17,911 nt of DNA from an uncultured Blautia sp. Its GTDB lineage: Bacteria; Bacillota; Clostridia; Lachnospirales; Lachnospiraceae. Below, in pieces: positions 1 through 6,639 of this stretch. A program made the translations under genes and the position numbers. The stretch lies in contig UQJE01000053.1 in NCBI GenBank assembly GCA_900541345.1, positions 1 through 17,911 on the forward strand, in the 5' to 3' direction. The notes under the pieces were generated by a model. That model saw only the letters and a program-made list of their open reading frames with translations, made no database searches and was not told the origin of the DNA. Within the stretch, counting starts at the first letter, position 1. The number at the start of each line of letters is the position of its first letter.

Positions 1-827
1 TAATCTATGTATCGTTCTAACTCAATACGGAATTCCTCTATAGAACTAAATTCCCTCAGATATAATAATTCTGATTTAAGTAACCCAAAGAAATTCTCCA
101 TGATAGAATTATCCAGACAATTCCCTTTTCTGGACATACTTTGCCGGATTCCTTTTTGCTGCAAACGTTTCTGGTACTGTTTGTGTTGATATTGCCAACC
201 TTGATCGGAATGGATAATAAGGTTTGTATTATCTGGAATCTTCAGAAACGCCTTATCCAACATATCCAGTACCTGGTTTAGCACAGGATGTTCGCTTATG
301 TTATAACTAATGATTTCACCATTAAACATATCAAGGATTGGAGAAAGATACAGTTTCGTTCCAAATAAGGAAATTTCTGTTATATCAGTCGTCCATTTTT
401 GATTTGGTTTATCTGATTTAAAATCACGCTGGATAAGATTGGGTGCAATCTTTCCTATCTGTCCTTTATAAGAACGATATTTTTTGATTCTTACCATACA
501 TTTTAGACCCAGCACCTTCATCAATCGTTGCACCGTTTTATGATTGATCTGATAGCCGCGATTATGCAACTCCAGTGTTATTCTCCGATATCCATATCGT
601 CCCTGATTTTCGTGATAAATCTGCGTGATTTCTTCTTTGATCTCCGCATATTTATCCGGCTTTTTTGCCTTACTGACATAATAGTAATAAGTGCTTCGTG
701 GTAATTCTGCTACTTCAAGTAATGCTGTCAGTTTATACTTTTGCCTTAATTCTGTAATGACAGCTACTTTGTCAGTGGCTCTGATTTTTCCCGCTCTTGA
801 ATTAAGGCATTTAATTTTTTTAAGTAT
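1..827 (-). CDS. IS3-family transposase OrfB (DDE integrase), partial, frameshift-expressed
   Basis: The catalytic half of the IS3 transposase, read in the -1 frame relative to orfA and running off the left edge, so the C-terminus is missing. Translating the minus strand shows the HTH_21-like region (GRYGYRRITLELHNRGY) and the rve integrase core. The DDE triad is recognisable as Asp in WTTDITEIS, Asp in IIHSDQGWQYQ, and Glu in LDNSIMENFFG. The last residues before the edge (ELLYLREFSSIEEFRIELE) are typical of the end of the IS150-group core. No ATG, GTG or TTG lies in this frame before the N-terminal conserved region, and the frame opens only at 827, just upstream of the slippery A7. It must therefore be made as an OrfAB fusion by -1 frameshifting. 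It appears intact as far as visible. Confidence 0.92.
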   Translation of the reverse strand, partial: MLKKIKCLNSRAGKIRATDKVAVITELRQKYKLTALLEVAELPRSTYYYYVSKAKKPDKYAEIKEEITQIYHENQGRYGYRRITLELHNRGYQINHKTVQRLMKVLGLKCMVRIKKYRSYKGQIGKIAPNLIQRDFKSDKPNQKWTTDITEISLFGTKLYLSPILDMFNGEIISYNISEHPVLNQVLDMLDKAFLKIPDNTNLIIHSDQGWQYQHKQYQKRLQQKGIRQSMSRKGNCLDNSIMENFFGLLKSELLYLREFSSIEEFRIELERYID

Positions 828-1282
828 TCATTCTCCATCCGAAGTCTTTGAACTTCTGCCAATAAATCTTCATTTTCATTTACCTTCTTAGGTTTACGTG
901 GTTTTTTAATTCTCATTGTACTAGCCCTGCCTCGTCTTTCTATATACAGGGCTTCCTTACCTTCCTCATAATAGATGCGTTCCCATCTGGTAATCAAATC
1001 TCTGCAAGGGATATTAAAATGAGCAGCTGTTTTCCGAAGAGAGGATCCTGTATTATGCATATATTCTACAACAGAAACTTTGAAATCTCCACTATAGGAT
1101 TTCGGTCTGGTATTTAATCCATCTATGCCATGCTCTAAATAAGCGTCTCTCCATTTTTGAATATCACCTTTGTGTACATGATATTCTTCTGCCAGTTTCT
1201 TAACGCCGGCATCTCCCTGCAAATATCTCTGTACAATTTCCAATTTTAATTCTGTCGAATACATCTTTTTTCCTGATGACAT
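764..1282 (-). CDS. IS3-family transposase OrfA (HTH protein)
   Basis: A 172-aa basic DNA-binding subunit of an IS3-family transposase. Two helix-turn-helix units are visible: one around LAEEYHVHKGDIQKW (residues about 30-45) and a second around LRKTAAHFNIPCRDLITRW (about 82-100). A linker rich in Lys and Arg (KKPRKPKK) follows, then a leucine-zipper-like coiled coil (EVQRLRMENEYLKKLNALI) near the C-terminus. That is the standard OrfA architecture of the IS150 group, which binds the IS ends and multimerises. The start ATG has an AAAGGGG ribosome binding site 7 nt upstream, which lies inside a large hairpin (see 1290-1328). The A7 slippery tract falls in the coiled-coil codons, so the same reading also gives the OrfAB fusion. 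Confidence 0.93.
   Translation of the reverse strand: MSSGKKMYSTELKLEIVQRYLQGDAGVKKLAEEYHVHKGDIQKWRDAYLEHGIDGLNTRPKSYSGDFKVSVVEYMHNTGSSLRKTAAHFNIPCRDLITRWERIYYEEGKEALYIERRGRASTMRIKKPRKPKKVNENEDLLAEVQRLRMENEYLKKLNALIQEREKSEPLTK
815..821 (-). promoter_or_regulatory. -1 ribosomal frameshift site (A AAA AAA) for OrfAB
   Basis: On the minus strand the tract reads A AAA AAA in the orfA phase (tt-A AAA AAA tta), a canonical slippery heptamer. In the orfB frame the last upstream stop is TGA at 828-830, and the frame is then open through the slippery site to the window edge. This geometry confines frameshifting to this site. IS3-family elements are known to produce their transposase this way. Slippage efficiency and any downstream stimulatory structure cannot be judged by eye. 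Confidence 0.85.
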
Positions 1283-1289
1283 GAAAAAT

Positions 1290-1328
1290 CCCCTTTCATT
1301 AGACTTATATTTTGTCTAACAAAAGGGG
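1290..1328 (-). repeat. IS-terminal hairpin sequestering the orfA ribosome binding site
   Basis: Two 15-nt arms (1290-1304 and 1314-1328) are inverted with two mismatches around a 9-nt AT loop. On the minus strand: CCCCTTTTGTTAGAC, loop, GTCTAATGAAAGGGG. The 3' arm contains the AAAGGGG Shine-Dalgarno sequence of orfA, 7 nt before its ATG. A transcript entering from outside the IS would fold it and hide the ribosome binding site. One starting inside the loop or 3' arm would not. Comparable read-through protection is known for IS10 and IS50; applying it here is inference. Confidence 0.7.
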
Positions 1329-1337
1329 TTCACTTCA

Positions 1338-1736
1338 TTTTCTCAGGAACAGGACGGCTATTTTTTATGGGTGCTAAAGAAGAAATTGAGTGAATACTTA
1401 AAGAGAAACAAAGCTGTTGCACGCCCACTTGCAGTAACTATCAAGCGAATGAATGAAATAGCAAGAGGATGGATTAACTATTTTAGAATCGGGATGATGA
1501 AAACGTTCATGCAGGAGTTTGGGGCATGGCTTAGGCACAAAATAAGAGTGGTTGTTCTAAAGCAGTGGAAAACCCCAAAGACAATATACAGAAATCTATG
1601 CTATCTCAATCAGAAAAACAAGAATGGATTCGCCCACGAAGCAATCTATAAAGTGACAAATTCAAGACTGGGTTGGTACAGGCGAAGTGGTATGAATGTT
1701 GTGAACTACATTATCAGTCCGGAGAGAGGGAGATAA
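1338..1736 (+). pseudogene. ltrA: Group II intron reverse transcriptase/maturase, C-terminal remnant
   Basis: Open frame from the IS boundary (FSQEQDGYFLWVLKKK...) to TAA at 1734-1736, about 132 codons. The sequence is the maturase (domain X/GIIM) end of a group II intron-encoded protein. IKRMNEIARGWINYFRIG, FGAWLRHKIRVVVLKQWKTP and NSRLGWYRRSGMNVVNYI are family hallmarks. The reverse transcriptase palm and fingers are absent, since an IS3-type element occupies the upstream side. A GTG at 1371 could be called a start, but the frame is open upstream with no ribosome binding site, so it is only a fragment. From memory of the family, proteins ending in this style usually carry about 20 more residues after the ISPE motif, so the C-terminus may also be damaged. 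No recognisable domain V follows the stop. Confidence 0.85.
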
Positions 1737-1755
1737 CTCTTGCAGTTATTTCTCT
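1727..1755. terminator. Imperfect hairpin between convergent genes
   Basis: ATAACT (1733-1738) and AGTTAT (1744-1749) flank a 5-nt CTTGC loop. The stem extends about six more pairs outward, including two G-T wobbles. It overlaps the end of the RT remnant and lies 33 bp from the stop of the convergent AraC gene. Neither strand has a good U-tract after it, so a terminator role is uncertain. It could also be intron RNA debris. Confidence 0.3.
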
Positions 1756-1788
1756 ACTCTATTATACTTATACATCAAATTTCAATAT

Positions 1789-2607
1789 TCAATAAACAGA
1801 CTTCCGGTCCTGTACAGGGGACATTCCATAGGCTGCTTTAAATTCCCGACTGAAATGGGAAGTTGTCGTGAAACCTGTAAGTGACGCGATTTCCTGAATA
1901 GCATAATCTGTAGTTTCCAGATATAATTTTGCGCGTTCCAGGCGCAGATATTTAATATATTTTAAAGGAGGCATACCCATTCGGTTTTTAAAGTAGCGAA
2001 TAAAGGCAGTGGGGTGCATATAGACGACTTTTGCAAGTTGTTCTATGGTGAGGGAGTCTGCAAGATGTTCGTCAATATATTTCAGGATAACAGATTTCTT
2101 GGAATGAAGTGGAGCATTTTCGAGGGTGGAGGGGATTTTTTCCGGGCTGCAGGCAAAAAGCAGAGCGAAAATCTGGAAAAGAGATGCCTGCTGTAAAAGG
2201 GAAAGTTCTACTGCGTTGGCACTTTCTGCAGCAAAAAGCTGGTCAAAATATCCAGTTAGCTTTGTAAACATGCCATTTGAGGAAAAATCCCATACAGTAA
2301 TATCTGTAAACTGAGAAAAAAGGTCAGTTCCTTCAGAATACGCGGTAAAATGCAGCCAGTATTTTTCAAGGTGACAGGATTCTGTTAAAGAAAAGGAATG
2401 GGTAACTCCTTTGGGTATGAGCATTAGCTGCCGTTCTTTCAGAAAATGAGTGTGGCCTTTGGCAGTAATTCTGGCTTCTCCTGAAACAGGAAAATATAAT
2501 TTATGATAAGAAGATGTTACGTGGGTGGCAGCCCAGGAAGAAGGACAGGAAATAAAACTTCCGCCATACTGTTTTATCTTTAAGTTTGCAATATATTCAG
2601 ATATCAT
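1789..2607 (-). CDS. AraC-family transcriptional regulator
   Basis: A 272-aa one-component regulator with an N-terminal cupin sensor domain (about residues 15-150; YFPVSGEARITAKGHTHFL, LIPKGVTHSFSL) and a C-terminal AraC DNA-binding domain (about 172-265). Both helix-turn-helix motifs are clear: LTIEQLAKVVYMHPTAFIRY and IQEIASLTGFTTTSHFSREF, the latter followed by the family signature FKAAYGMSP. The cupin is the expected sugar or effector pocket. The ATG is preceded by AGGAGA about 10 nt upstream. It is divergent from a glycoside hydrolase across 180 bp containing direct repeats, so it most likely controls that gene, probably as a sugar-responsive activator. The inducer is not visible from sequence; fucose or a fucosylated glycan would fit the neighbour. 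Confidence 0.95.
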   Translation of the reverse strand: MISEYIANLKIKQYGGSFISCPSSWAATHVTSSYHKLYFPVSGEARITAKGHTHFLKERQLMLIPKGVTHSFSLTESCHLEKYWLHFTAYSEGTDLFSQFTDITVWDFSSNGMFTKLTGYFDQLFAAESANAVELSLLQQASLFQIFALLFACSPEKIPSTLENAPLHSKKSVILKYIDEHLADSLTIEQLAKVVYMHPTAFIRYFKNRMGMPPLKYIKYLRLERAKLYLETTDYAIQEIASLTGFTTTSHFSREFKAAYGMSPVQDRKSVY

Positions 2608-2674
2608 TTGAAAATTTCTCCTGTATTTTCTGATGAATTTCTATTTCGGATTTTACATAGATTTTTTTGTTTCT

Positions 2675-2703
2675 ATTTTAACATGGAGACAGGTACAGTA
2701 CAA
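2675..2703 (-). promoter_or_regulatory. Sigma-A promoter of the AraC gene
   Basis: Minus-strand -35 TTGTAC (2698-2703), 17-bp spacer and -10 TAAAAT (2675-2680), with an extended TGT just before the -10. The start point would lie near 2668, giving a leader of about 60 nt. The -35 end lies 9 bp from the first TGCTAAT repeat, so a regulator bound there could also affect its own transcription. Confidence 0.7.
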
Positions 2704-2711
2704 TTTAAAAT

Positions 2712-2756
2712 ATGCTAATAATAGCAAAATACATGCTAATTTTATGACTTGCTAAA
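2712..2756 (+). promoter_or_regulatory. Probable AraC-type operator: repeated TGCTA half-sites
   Basis: ATGCTAAT occurs at 2712-2719 and again, identical, at 2733-2740. The 21-bp period is two helical turns, the spacing typical of AraC-family half-sites. A third direct copy, TTGCTAAA, is at 2749-2756, and an inverted copy (TAGCAA) at 2722-2727. The proximal copies overlap candidate -35 positions of the hydrolase promoter, as expected for an activator. That the neighbouring AraC protein is the binder is inference. Confidence 0.6.
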
Positions 2757-2776
2757 TATACGAAAAAACGTATACT
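2749..2776 (+). promoter_or_regulatory. Candidate promoter of the glycoside hydrolase gene
   Basis: TTGCTA (2749-2754), 16-bp spacer, TATACT (2771-2776). The predicted start point near 2783 leaves only about 5 nt before the ATG. An alternative, TGCTAA (2734-2739) with TATACG (2757-2762), gives a leader of about 19 nt that also lacks a Shine-Dalgarno sequence. Both -35 elements coincide with the TGCTA repeats. Confidence 0.5.
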
Positions 2777-2787
2777 GAAATTGTAAA

Positions 2788-4794
2788 ATGTCGAAAAACA
2801 AATTTATAAAGCAACAATTGAAAAATACAATCAGTCCAAGACAGGTACATCTGGATTTTCATACTTCACCGTTGATTGAAGGAATTGGTTCCAGATTTTC
2901 AAAAGAAAACTTCCAGGCTGCATTAAAAGAAGGAAACCTTTCCAGTATTACTGTTTTTGCAAAATGCCACCACGGTGTATTCTATTATCCTACAAAAGTC
3001 GGCACAATGCATCCGTACTTAGATTTCGATCTTTTGGGAGAGATGATTAAAGCTGCGCATGAAATTGATGTACGTATTCCAGTGTATATTACGGCTGGCT
3101 GGTCCGCCCTGGATGCAGAGCAGCATCCGGAGTGGTGGATGAGAAATCAGGACGGAACGCCAATGCTCACAAATTTTGATCTGAATGCAGAGCCGAATGA
3201 TCCAAAGCCAAATTGCTCCTGGATTGATTTATGCTTAAATGATGGAAGCTATGCGCAGCATATTTATGAGATTACAAGAGAAGTGTGCGACAGGTATGAG
3301 GAACTGGACGGTCTTTTTTATGATATATGTTTTATGACGGAAGCCTGTTATTGTGATGAATGTAAGGCTGGTATGAGAAAGATGGGGCTTGACCCAGAAA
3401 AAGAAGAAGACGCAAAATATTATTATACAGTAAAGCATCAGGATTTCATGAGAAAATGCGGAGAAATCCTCCACGAAAAGCACCCGGATGCCACGATTTT
3501 CTTTAACAGCGGCGGTGCAGATCCGAATCGTCCGGAATACCATGAGGGCTCGACTCATTTTGAGCTGGAAGATCTTCCTACCTCCTGGGGCGGATATGAT
3601 AAGATGCCTTTCCGCGCGAAATTCTTTGGAAAAACAGGAAAAGGCTATCTGGGGATGACAGGAAAATTCCATACAGACTGGGGAGAGTTTGGCGGATTTA
3701 AGTTAAAAGAAGCTCTAAAATATGAAGTGGCTTCCATGATGACGTATGGTGCAGGCTGTTCCATTGGGGATCATCTTCATCCGGATGGAGAAATGGATAT
3801 GGAAACTTATAAAAATATAGGCTATGCTTATCGTTATGCAGAACAGATTGAGCCGTACTGTCTGCACGGCAGCTCCACTGCAAAACTTGGGATTTATCTT
3901 TCGAAGGATGAAATAAGCAATGAGGGAACCGCCAAAATGCTTTTGGAAGATCAGGTAGATTTTGATATTGTATATGGAGATAATTTTGAAGAATTTGATA
4001 CAATCATTTTTCCGGACTGTGCAGTTTTAGAAGAAGATGCAGTAAAAAAATTGGAAGCCTTTATCCAAAACGGCGGTAAAATCCTGGTAACAGGAGAAAG
4101 TCTTGTGAAAGACGGGAAATTCCAGCTTGATCTGGGACTGGAGTATCAGGGAGATTACGGATATGATAAGGATTATCTCGTCGTAGGAGAATCTCTGGCA
4201 GAACATATGGTAACTTCTCCATTCCTGGCATACAGTCCGGCTGCAAAGGTAGAAGTAAAAACGGGAGAAGTTCTGGCAAATGTAATGCTTCCATATTTTG
4301 AACGGACATACGGAACTTACTGTGGTCATAAGAACACACCTTATAATAGAGAAGATTTTGAGCATGCGGCAGCTGTTAAAAATGGAAATATTGTATACCT
4401 GGCTCATAAGTTGGGCTGGATTTATAAAAAATTCGGTTCTGCGCATCACAGACAATATTTCCTGAACGCACTGCACCAGATTTATAAAGTGGCAGTTTTC
4501 CAGGTAGAAATGCCGTCTGCAGGGCGTGCAGCAATGAAATTCCAGGAAGAAGAAAACAGATTATGTTTGAATCTTCTATATGCTTCGCCTGTCAGCCGCG
4601 GAGCTGTGGAAGTAATCGAGGACATAGTTCCTTTATACAATATTTCCTGCTGCGTATATACTGAGAAAAAAATCAGTCGTGTTTATCTTGGCGTTGGGAA
4701 AGAAGAGCTTCCATTTATACAGAGAAATGGAGAAGTTCGATTTACGGTGCCTTATCTGCACTGTCACCAGACAGTGATTCTGGATATTGAATAG
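2788..4794 (+). CDS. Glycoside hydrolase, GH151/GHL6-like (putative alpha-L-fucosidase)
   Basis: A 668-aa cytoplasmic enzyme with no signal peptide. It opens with a GHL6-type TIM barrel (RQVHLDFHTSPLIEGIG at about residue 18; YITAGWSALDAEQHPEWW), continues with DGLFYDICF at residues 174-182 and IFFNSGGADPNRPEYH, and then has a beta-galactosidase-trimerisation-like Rossmann domain (about residues 365-440; FDTIIFPDCAVL, IQNGGKILVTGESL). This order matches the GHL6 family that includes GH151 alpha-L-fucosidases. Asp179 in the FYDI motif is my candidate nucleophile by analogy with GH29-like enzymes. A GH42-like beta-galactosidase or another GHL6 activity is possible. It is monocistronic, divergent from an AraC regulator and closed by a terminator. 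No Shine-Dalgarno sequence precedes the ATG, yet the conserved barrel begins within 20 residues, so the start cannot be far off. Confidence 0.68.
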   Translation: MSKNKFIKQQLKNTISPRQVHLDFHTSPLIEGIGSRFSKENFQAALKEGNLSSITVFAKCHHGVFYYPTKVGTMHPYLDFDLLGEMIKAAHEIDVRIPVYITAGWSALDAEQHPEWWMRNQDGTPMLTNFDLNAEPNDPKPNCSWIDLCLNDGSYAQHIYEITREVCDRYEELDGLFYDICFMTEACYCDECKAGMRKMGLDPEKEEDAKYYYTVKHQDFMRKCGEILHEKHPDATIFFNSGGADPNRPEYHEGSTHFELEDLPTSWGGYDKMPFRAKFFGKTGKGYLGMTGKFHTDWGEFGGFKLKEALKYEVASMMTYGAGCSIGDHLHPDGEMDMETYKNIGYAYRYAEQIEPYCLHGSSTAKLGIYLSKDEISNEGTAKMLLEDQVDFDIVYGDNFEEFDTIIFPDCAVLEEDAVKKLEAFIQNGGKILVTGESLVKDGKFQLDLGLEYQGDYGYDKDYLVVGESLAEHMVTSPFLAYSPAAKVEVKTGEVLANVMLPYFERTYGTYCGHKNTPYNREDFEHAAAVKNGNIVYLAHKLGWIYKKFGSAHHRQYFLNALHQIYKVAVFQVEMPSAGRAAMKFQEEENRLCLNLLYASPVSRGAVEVIEDIVPLYNISCCVYTEKKISRVYLGVGKEELPFIQRNGEVRFTVPYLHCHQTVILDIE

Positions 4795-4806
4795 AAATAA
4801 CTGAAG

Positions 4807-4849
4807 AAAAGAGCCTGTTTACCAAATGCTGGTATGCAGACTCTTTTTT
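4807..4849 (+). terminator. Rho-independent terminator after the hydrolase
   Basis: Symmetric hairpin: AAAAGAG-C-CTG (4807-4817) pairs with CAG-A-CTCTTTT (4837-4847), with an inner ACCA/TGGT stem (4821-4824 and 4830-4833) and an AATGC loop. The descending arm runs into a T tract (4844-4849). The flanking A-run makes it potentially bidirectional. Confidence 0.88.
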
Positions 4850-4931
4850 GTTCTATTCCGCCTGTTCTTTGCATACACTATATAGGTAGCGCCGTAAGCT
4901 GTCTAGTATTTTGATACTGTGGAGGTATCTT

Positions 4932-5750
4932 ATGAAGTACAGATTTTTCCATAGTGTTCTGATTCTTTTACTGATGGTATTTTTTACCGTGACAATGGAA
5001 CATGGAATCCAGGAGAGAAGTAAAGCATCTATTCTCAGTGAAGCGGTATGTGAAGAGATGAATTTCCGGGAGCAATATATGCCGGAAAAGGTGTTTCGAG
5101 AAATTGCAAGGGAAGAGAATATGTGGGAAGTATTTACGGTAACAATGCTGAAAGAGAGGTTTTATCCTGGCCAATCTGATGGAGAGAGTGAGGTGTATAA
5201 AAAATACAAAAAAGAAGAGTTTTATAAGCTTTGCAATATATATGAGACCATATGGGGGGATGTAAAATGCTTTCCCCTGCCTGAAAATAGAGAGAGCTTT
5301 CACAAGCAGTTTTTTTATGAGAATACATTTGGGGAGGAGAGGACATATGGAGGGAAAAGGATACATGAAGGGACGGATATTTTTGGAAAGAAAAATCTTG
5401 CCGGATATTATCCGGTCATTTCCATGACAGAGGGAACGGTGGAAAATATAGGGTGGCTGCCTCTTGGCGGGTATCGAATCGGGATACGTGCTCCACGGGG
5501 TGCTTATTTTTATTATGCCCATCTGTCGGAATATGGAAGGGAATTTTCTCAGGGAGACAAGGTAAAGGCAGGGGAGATTCTTGGATATATGGGGAACAGC
5601 GGATATGGAGAAGTCGGAACAACAGGGAAATTCCCTGTGCACCTTCATCTTGGGATTTATATCAAAACTCCTCATTATAAAGAGCTTAGTGTAAATCCCT
5701 ATTGGATTTTAAAAGCGCATGAGAAAAATATAAGAAAGTATACATATTAG
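4932..5750 (+). CDS. Membrane-anchored M23 (LytM-type) peptidase
   Basis: A 272-aa protein with an uncleaved-looking N-terminal hydrophobic segment (SVLILLLMVFFTVT, about residues 8-21), a charged linker of about 120 residues, and a C-terminal LytM/M23 domain. The zinc-ligand motifs are present: HEGTD gives His145 and Asp149, and HLHLG gives His239 (His237 is the general-base His). YYAHLSEY and GDKVKAGEILGYMGNSG are family landmarks. M23 enzymes cut peptide cross-bridges in peptidoglycan, so it likely acts on the cell wall from the outer membrane face. I chose ATG 4932 because GGAGG sits at 4921-4925. An upstream TTG at 4911 would put the ribosome binding site inside the coding region. The specific role (sporulation, separation, remodelling) cannot be told. 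Confidence 0.88.
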   Translation: MKYRFFHSVLILLLMVFFTVTMEHGIQERSKASILSEAVCEEMNFREQYMPEKVFREIAREENMWEVFTVTMLKERFYPGQSDGESEVYKKYKKEEFYKLCNIYETIWGDVKCFPLPENRESFHKQFFYENTFGEERTYGGKRIHEGTDIFGKKNLAGYYPVISMTEGTVENIGWLPLGGYRIGIRAPRGAYFYYAHLSEYGREFSQGDKVKAGEILGYMGNSGYGEVGTTGKFPVHLHLGIYIKTPHYKELSVNPYWILKAHEKNIRKYTY

Positions 5751-5771
5751 CGAGAAATTTTTCGGATTTTG

Positions 5772-5780
5772 TGTTATAAT
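5772..5780 (+). promoter_or_regulatory. Extended -10 promoter upstream of relQ
   Basis: TGTTATAAT is a perfect extended -10 (TGn TATAAT) between the M23 stop and relQ. The corresponding -35 region (5752-5757, GAGAAA) is poor, which extended -10 promoters tolerate. The start point near 5787 gives a leader of about 28 nt containing AAGGAG. Confidence 0.65.
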
Positions 5781-5814
5781 CAAAAAATGTATGGAAATAT
5801 AAGGAGCGTTGAGT

Positions 5815-6627
5815 ATGGAAATACAGTTATGGAGAAGCATTTTATGCCCCTATGAATTGGCAGTAAAAGAATTAACCGTTAAATTTGAACATATTATTAA
5901 CGAACACAAGCAAAACGACTTGTATTCTCCTATTGAGCAGGTAAGCGGAAGAGTAAAAAGTGTAAGCAGTATTCTGGAAAAAATGCAGAGAAAGCATATT
6001 CCGATGGAACGTATGGAAGAGGAAGTAGAGGATATTGCAGGAATTCGTATTATCTGTCAGTTTGAGGAAGATATTGAGACTGTAGCTTCTATGATTCAGA
6101 AAAGAAGTGATATGGAAATAAAAAGTGAAAAGAACTATCTGAAGCATATGAAGCAAAGCGGGTACAGAAGCTACCATTTGATTATTTATTATACGGTAGA
6201 GACAATCGAAGGGCCGAAGCGCCTTCAGGCAGAAATTCAGATTCGGACAATGGCCATGAATTTCTGGGCAACGATTGAGCATTCTTTACAGTATAAATAT
6301 AAAGGCGATATGCCGCCGCATGTGACGGAGCGCTTAAGTAAAGCGGCAGATGCTATTATTTCTCTGGACAGAGAAATGTCTTCTGTTCGGAATGAAATTA
6401 TGGACGCCCAGAATTCTTCTCAAATGCAGTCGAACCTTGTGAAGGATATTTTAAACAATATAGAAAATCTTTACAAAGTATCAAATAAAAGGGAAGTAAT
6501 GAAAATTCAAGATGAATTTCTGCGCGTATTCCGCACAAAAGATCTGCAGCAGCTGGAGCGTTTCCATAGGCAGCTTGACATTATTGCGGAAGGCTACAGA
6601 GCGCAGGCAGTTTACCACAATGCTTAA
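5815..6627 (+). CDS. relQ: Small alarmone synthetase (RelQ-type GTP pyrophosphokinase)
   Basis: A 270-aa single-domain RelA/SpoT nucleotidyltransferase that transfers pyrophosphate from ATP to GTP/GDP to make (p)ppGpp. Visible motifs: RVKSVSSILEKMQRK (substrate-binding region), VEDIAGIRIICQF, SGYRSYHLIIYY and AEIQIRTMAMNFWATIEHSL, all typical of the synthetase core. There is no HD hydrolase domain and no TGS/ACT regulatory domain, so it is a small alarmone synthetase rather than Rel. The C-terminal helices (about residues 185-270) resemble the tetramerising region of RelQ. ATG 5815 has AAGGAG 8 nt upstream; the TTG at 5809 is too close to it. It heads a co-directional block through 12948, and the next start is 12 nt downstream. 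Confidence 0.93.
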   Translation: MEIQLWRSILCPYELAVKELTVKFEHIINEHKQNDLYSPIEQVSGRVKSVSSILEKMQRKHIPMERMEEEVEDIAGIRIICQFEEDIETVASMIQKRSDMEIKSEKNYLKHMKQSGYRSYHLIIYYTVETIEGPKRLQAEIQIRTMAMNFWATIEHSLQYKYKGDMPPHVTERLSKAADAIISLDREMSSVRNEIMDAQNSSQMQSNLVKDILNNIENLYKVSNKREVMKIQDEFLRVFRTKDLQQLERFHRQLDIIAEGYRAQAVYHNA

Positions 6628-6639
6628 CAGAGGTGTTAT

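Larger units (their letters stand above)
1..1337 (-). mobile_element. IS3-family (IS150-like) insertion sequence, truncated by window edge
   Basis: The minus strand carries the two-gene IS3 layout: an HTH/leucine-zipper orfA followed by an overlapping DDE integrase orfB in the -1 frame. The upstream end reads TGAAGTGAACCCC on the minus strand (1325-1337), a TG-initiated terminus of IS150-group type followed by a TTAGACA stretch. I therefore place the element boundary at about 1337, where group II intron RT coding sequence begins. The distal end, the second inverted repeat and any target duplication lie beyond position 1, so the exact boundary is an inference from one end only. Confidence 0.88.

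Noticed and set aside
1371..1373. GTG start for a 121-aa protein at 1371
   Set aside because: The frame is open upstream to the IS boundary, there is no ribosome binding site, and the protein is plainly the tail of a larger maturase.
3235..4476. Several minus-strand ORFs of 90-150 codons inside the glycoside hydrolase
   Set aside because: They are antisense shadows rich in Cys, Phe, Ile and His, without ribosome binding sites or recognisable domains.
4850..4920. Promoter for the M23 peptidase (TATATA at 4879-4884)
   Set aside because: No acceptable -35 at 16-18 bp was found, so I did not annotate it, though a promoter must lie somewhere after the terminator.
4911..4934. TTG start at 4911 giving a 279-aa M23 peptidase
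   Set aside because: The GGAGG ribosome binding site lies at 4921-4925, inside that extension and correctly spaced from ATG 4932, and the hydrophobic anchor starts right after 4932.
5809..5817. TTG start at 5809 for relQ
   Set aside because: It is only 2 nt after AAGGAG; ATG 5815 has proper spacing.
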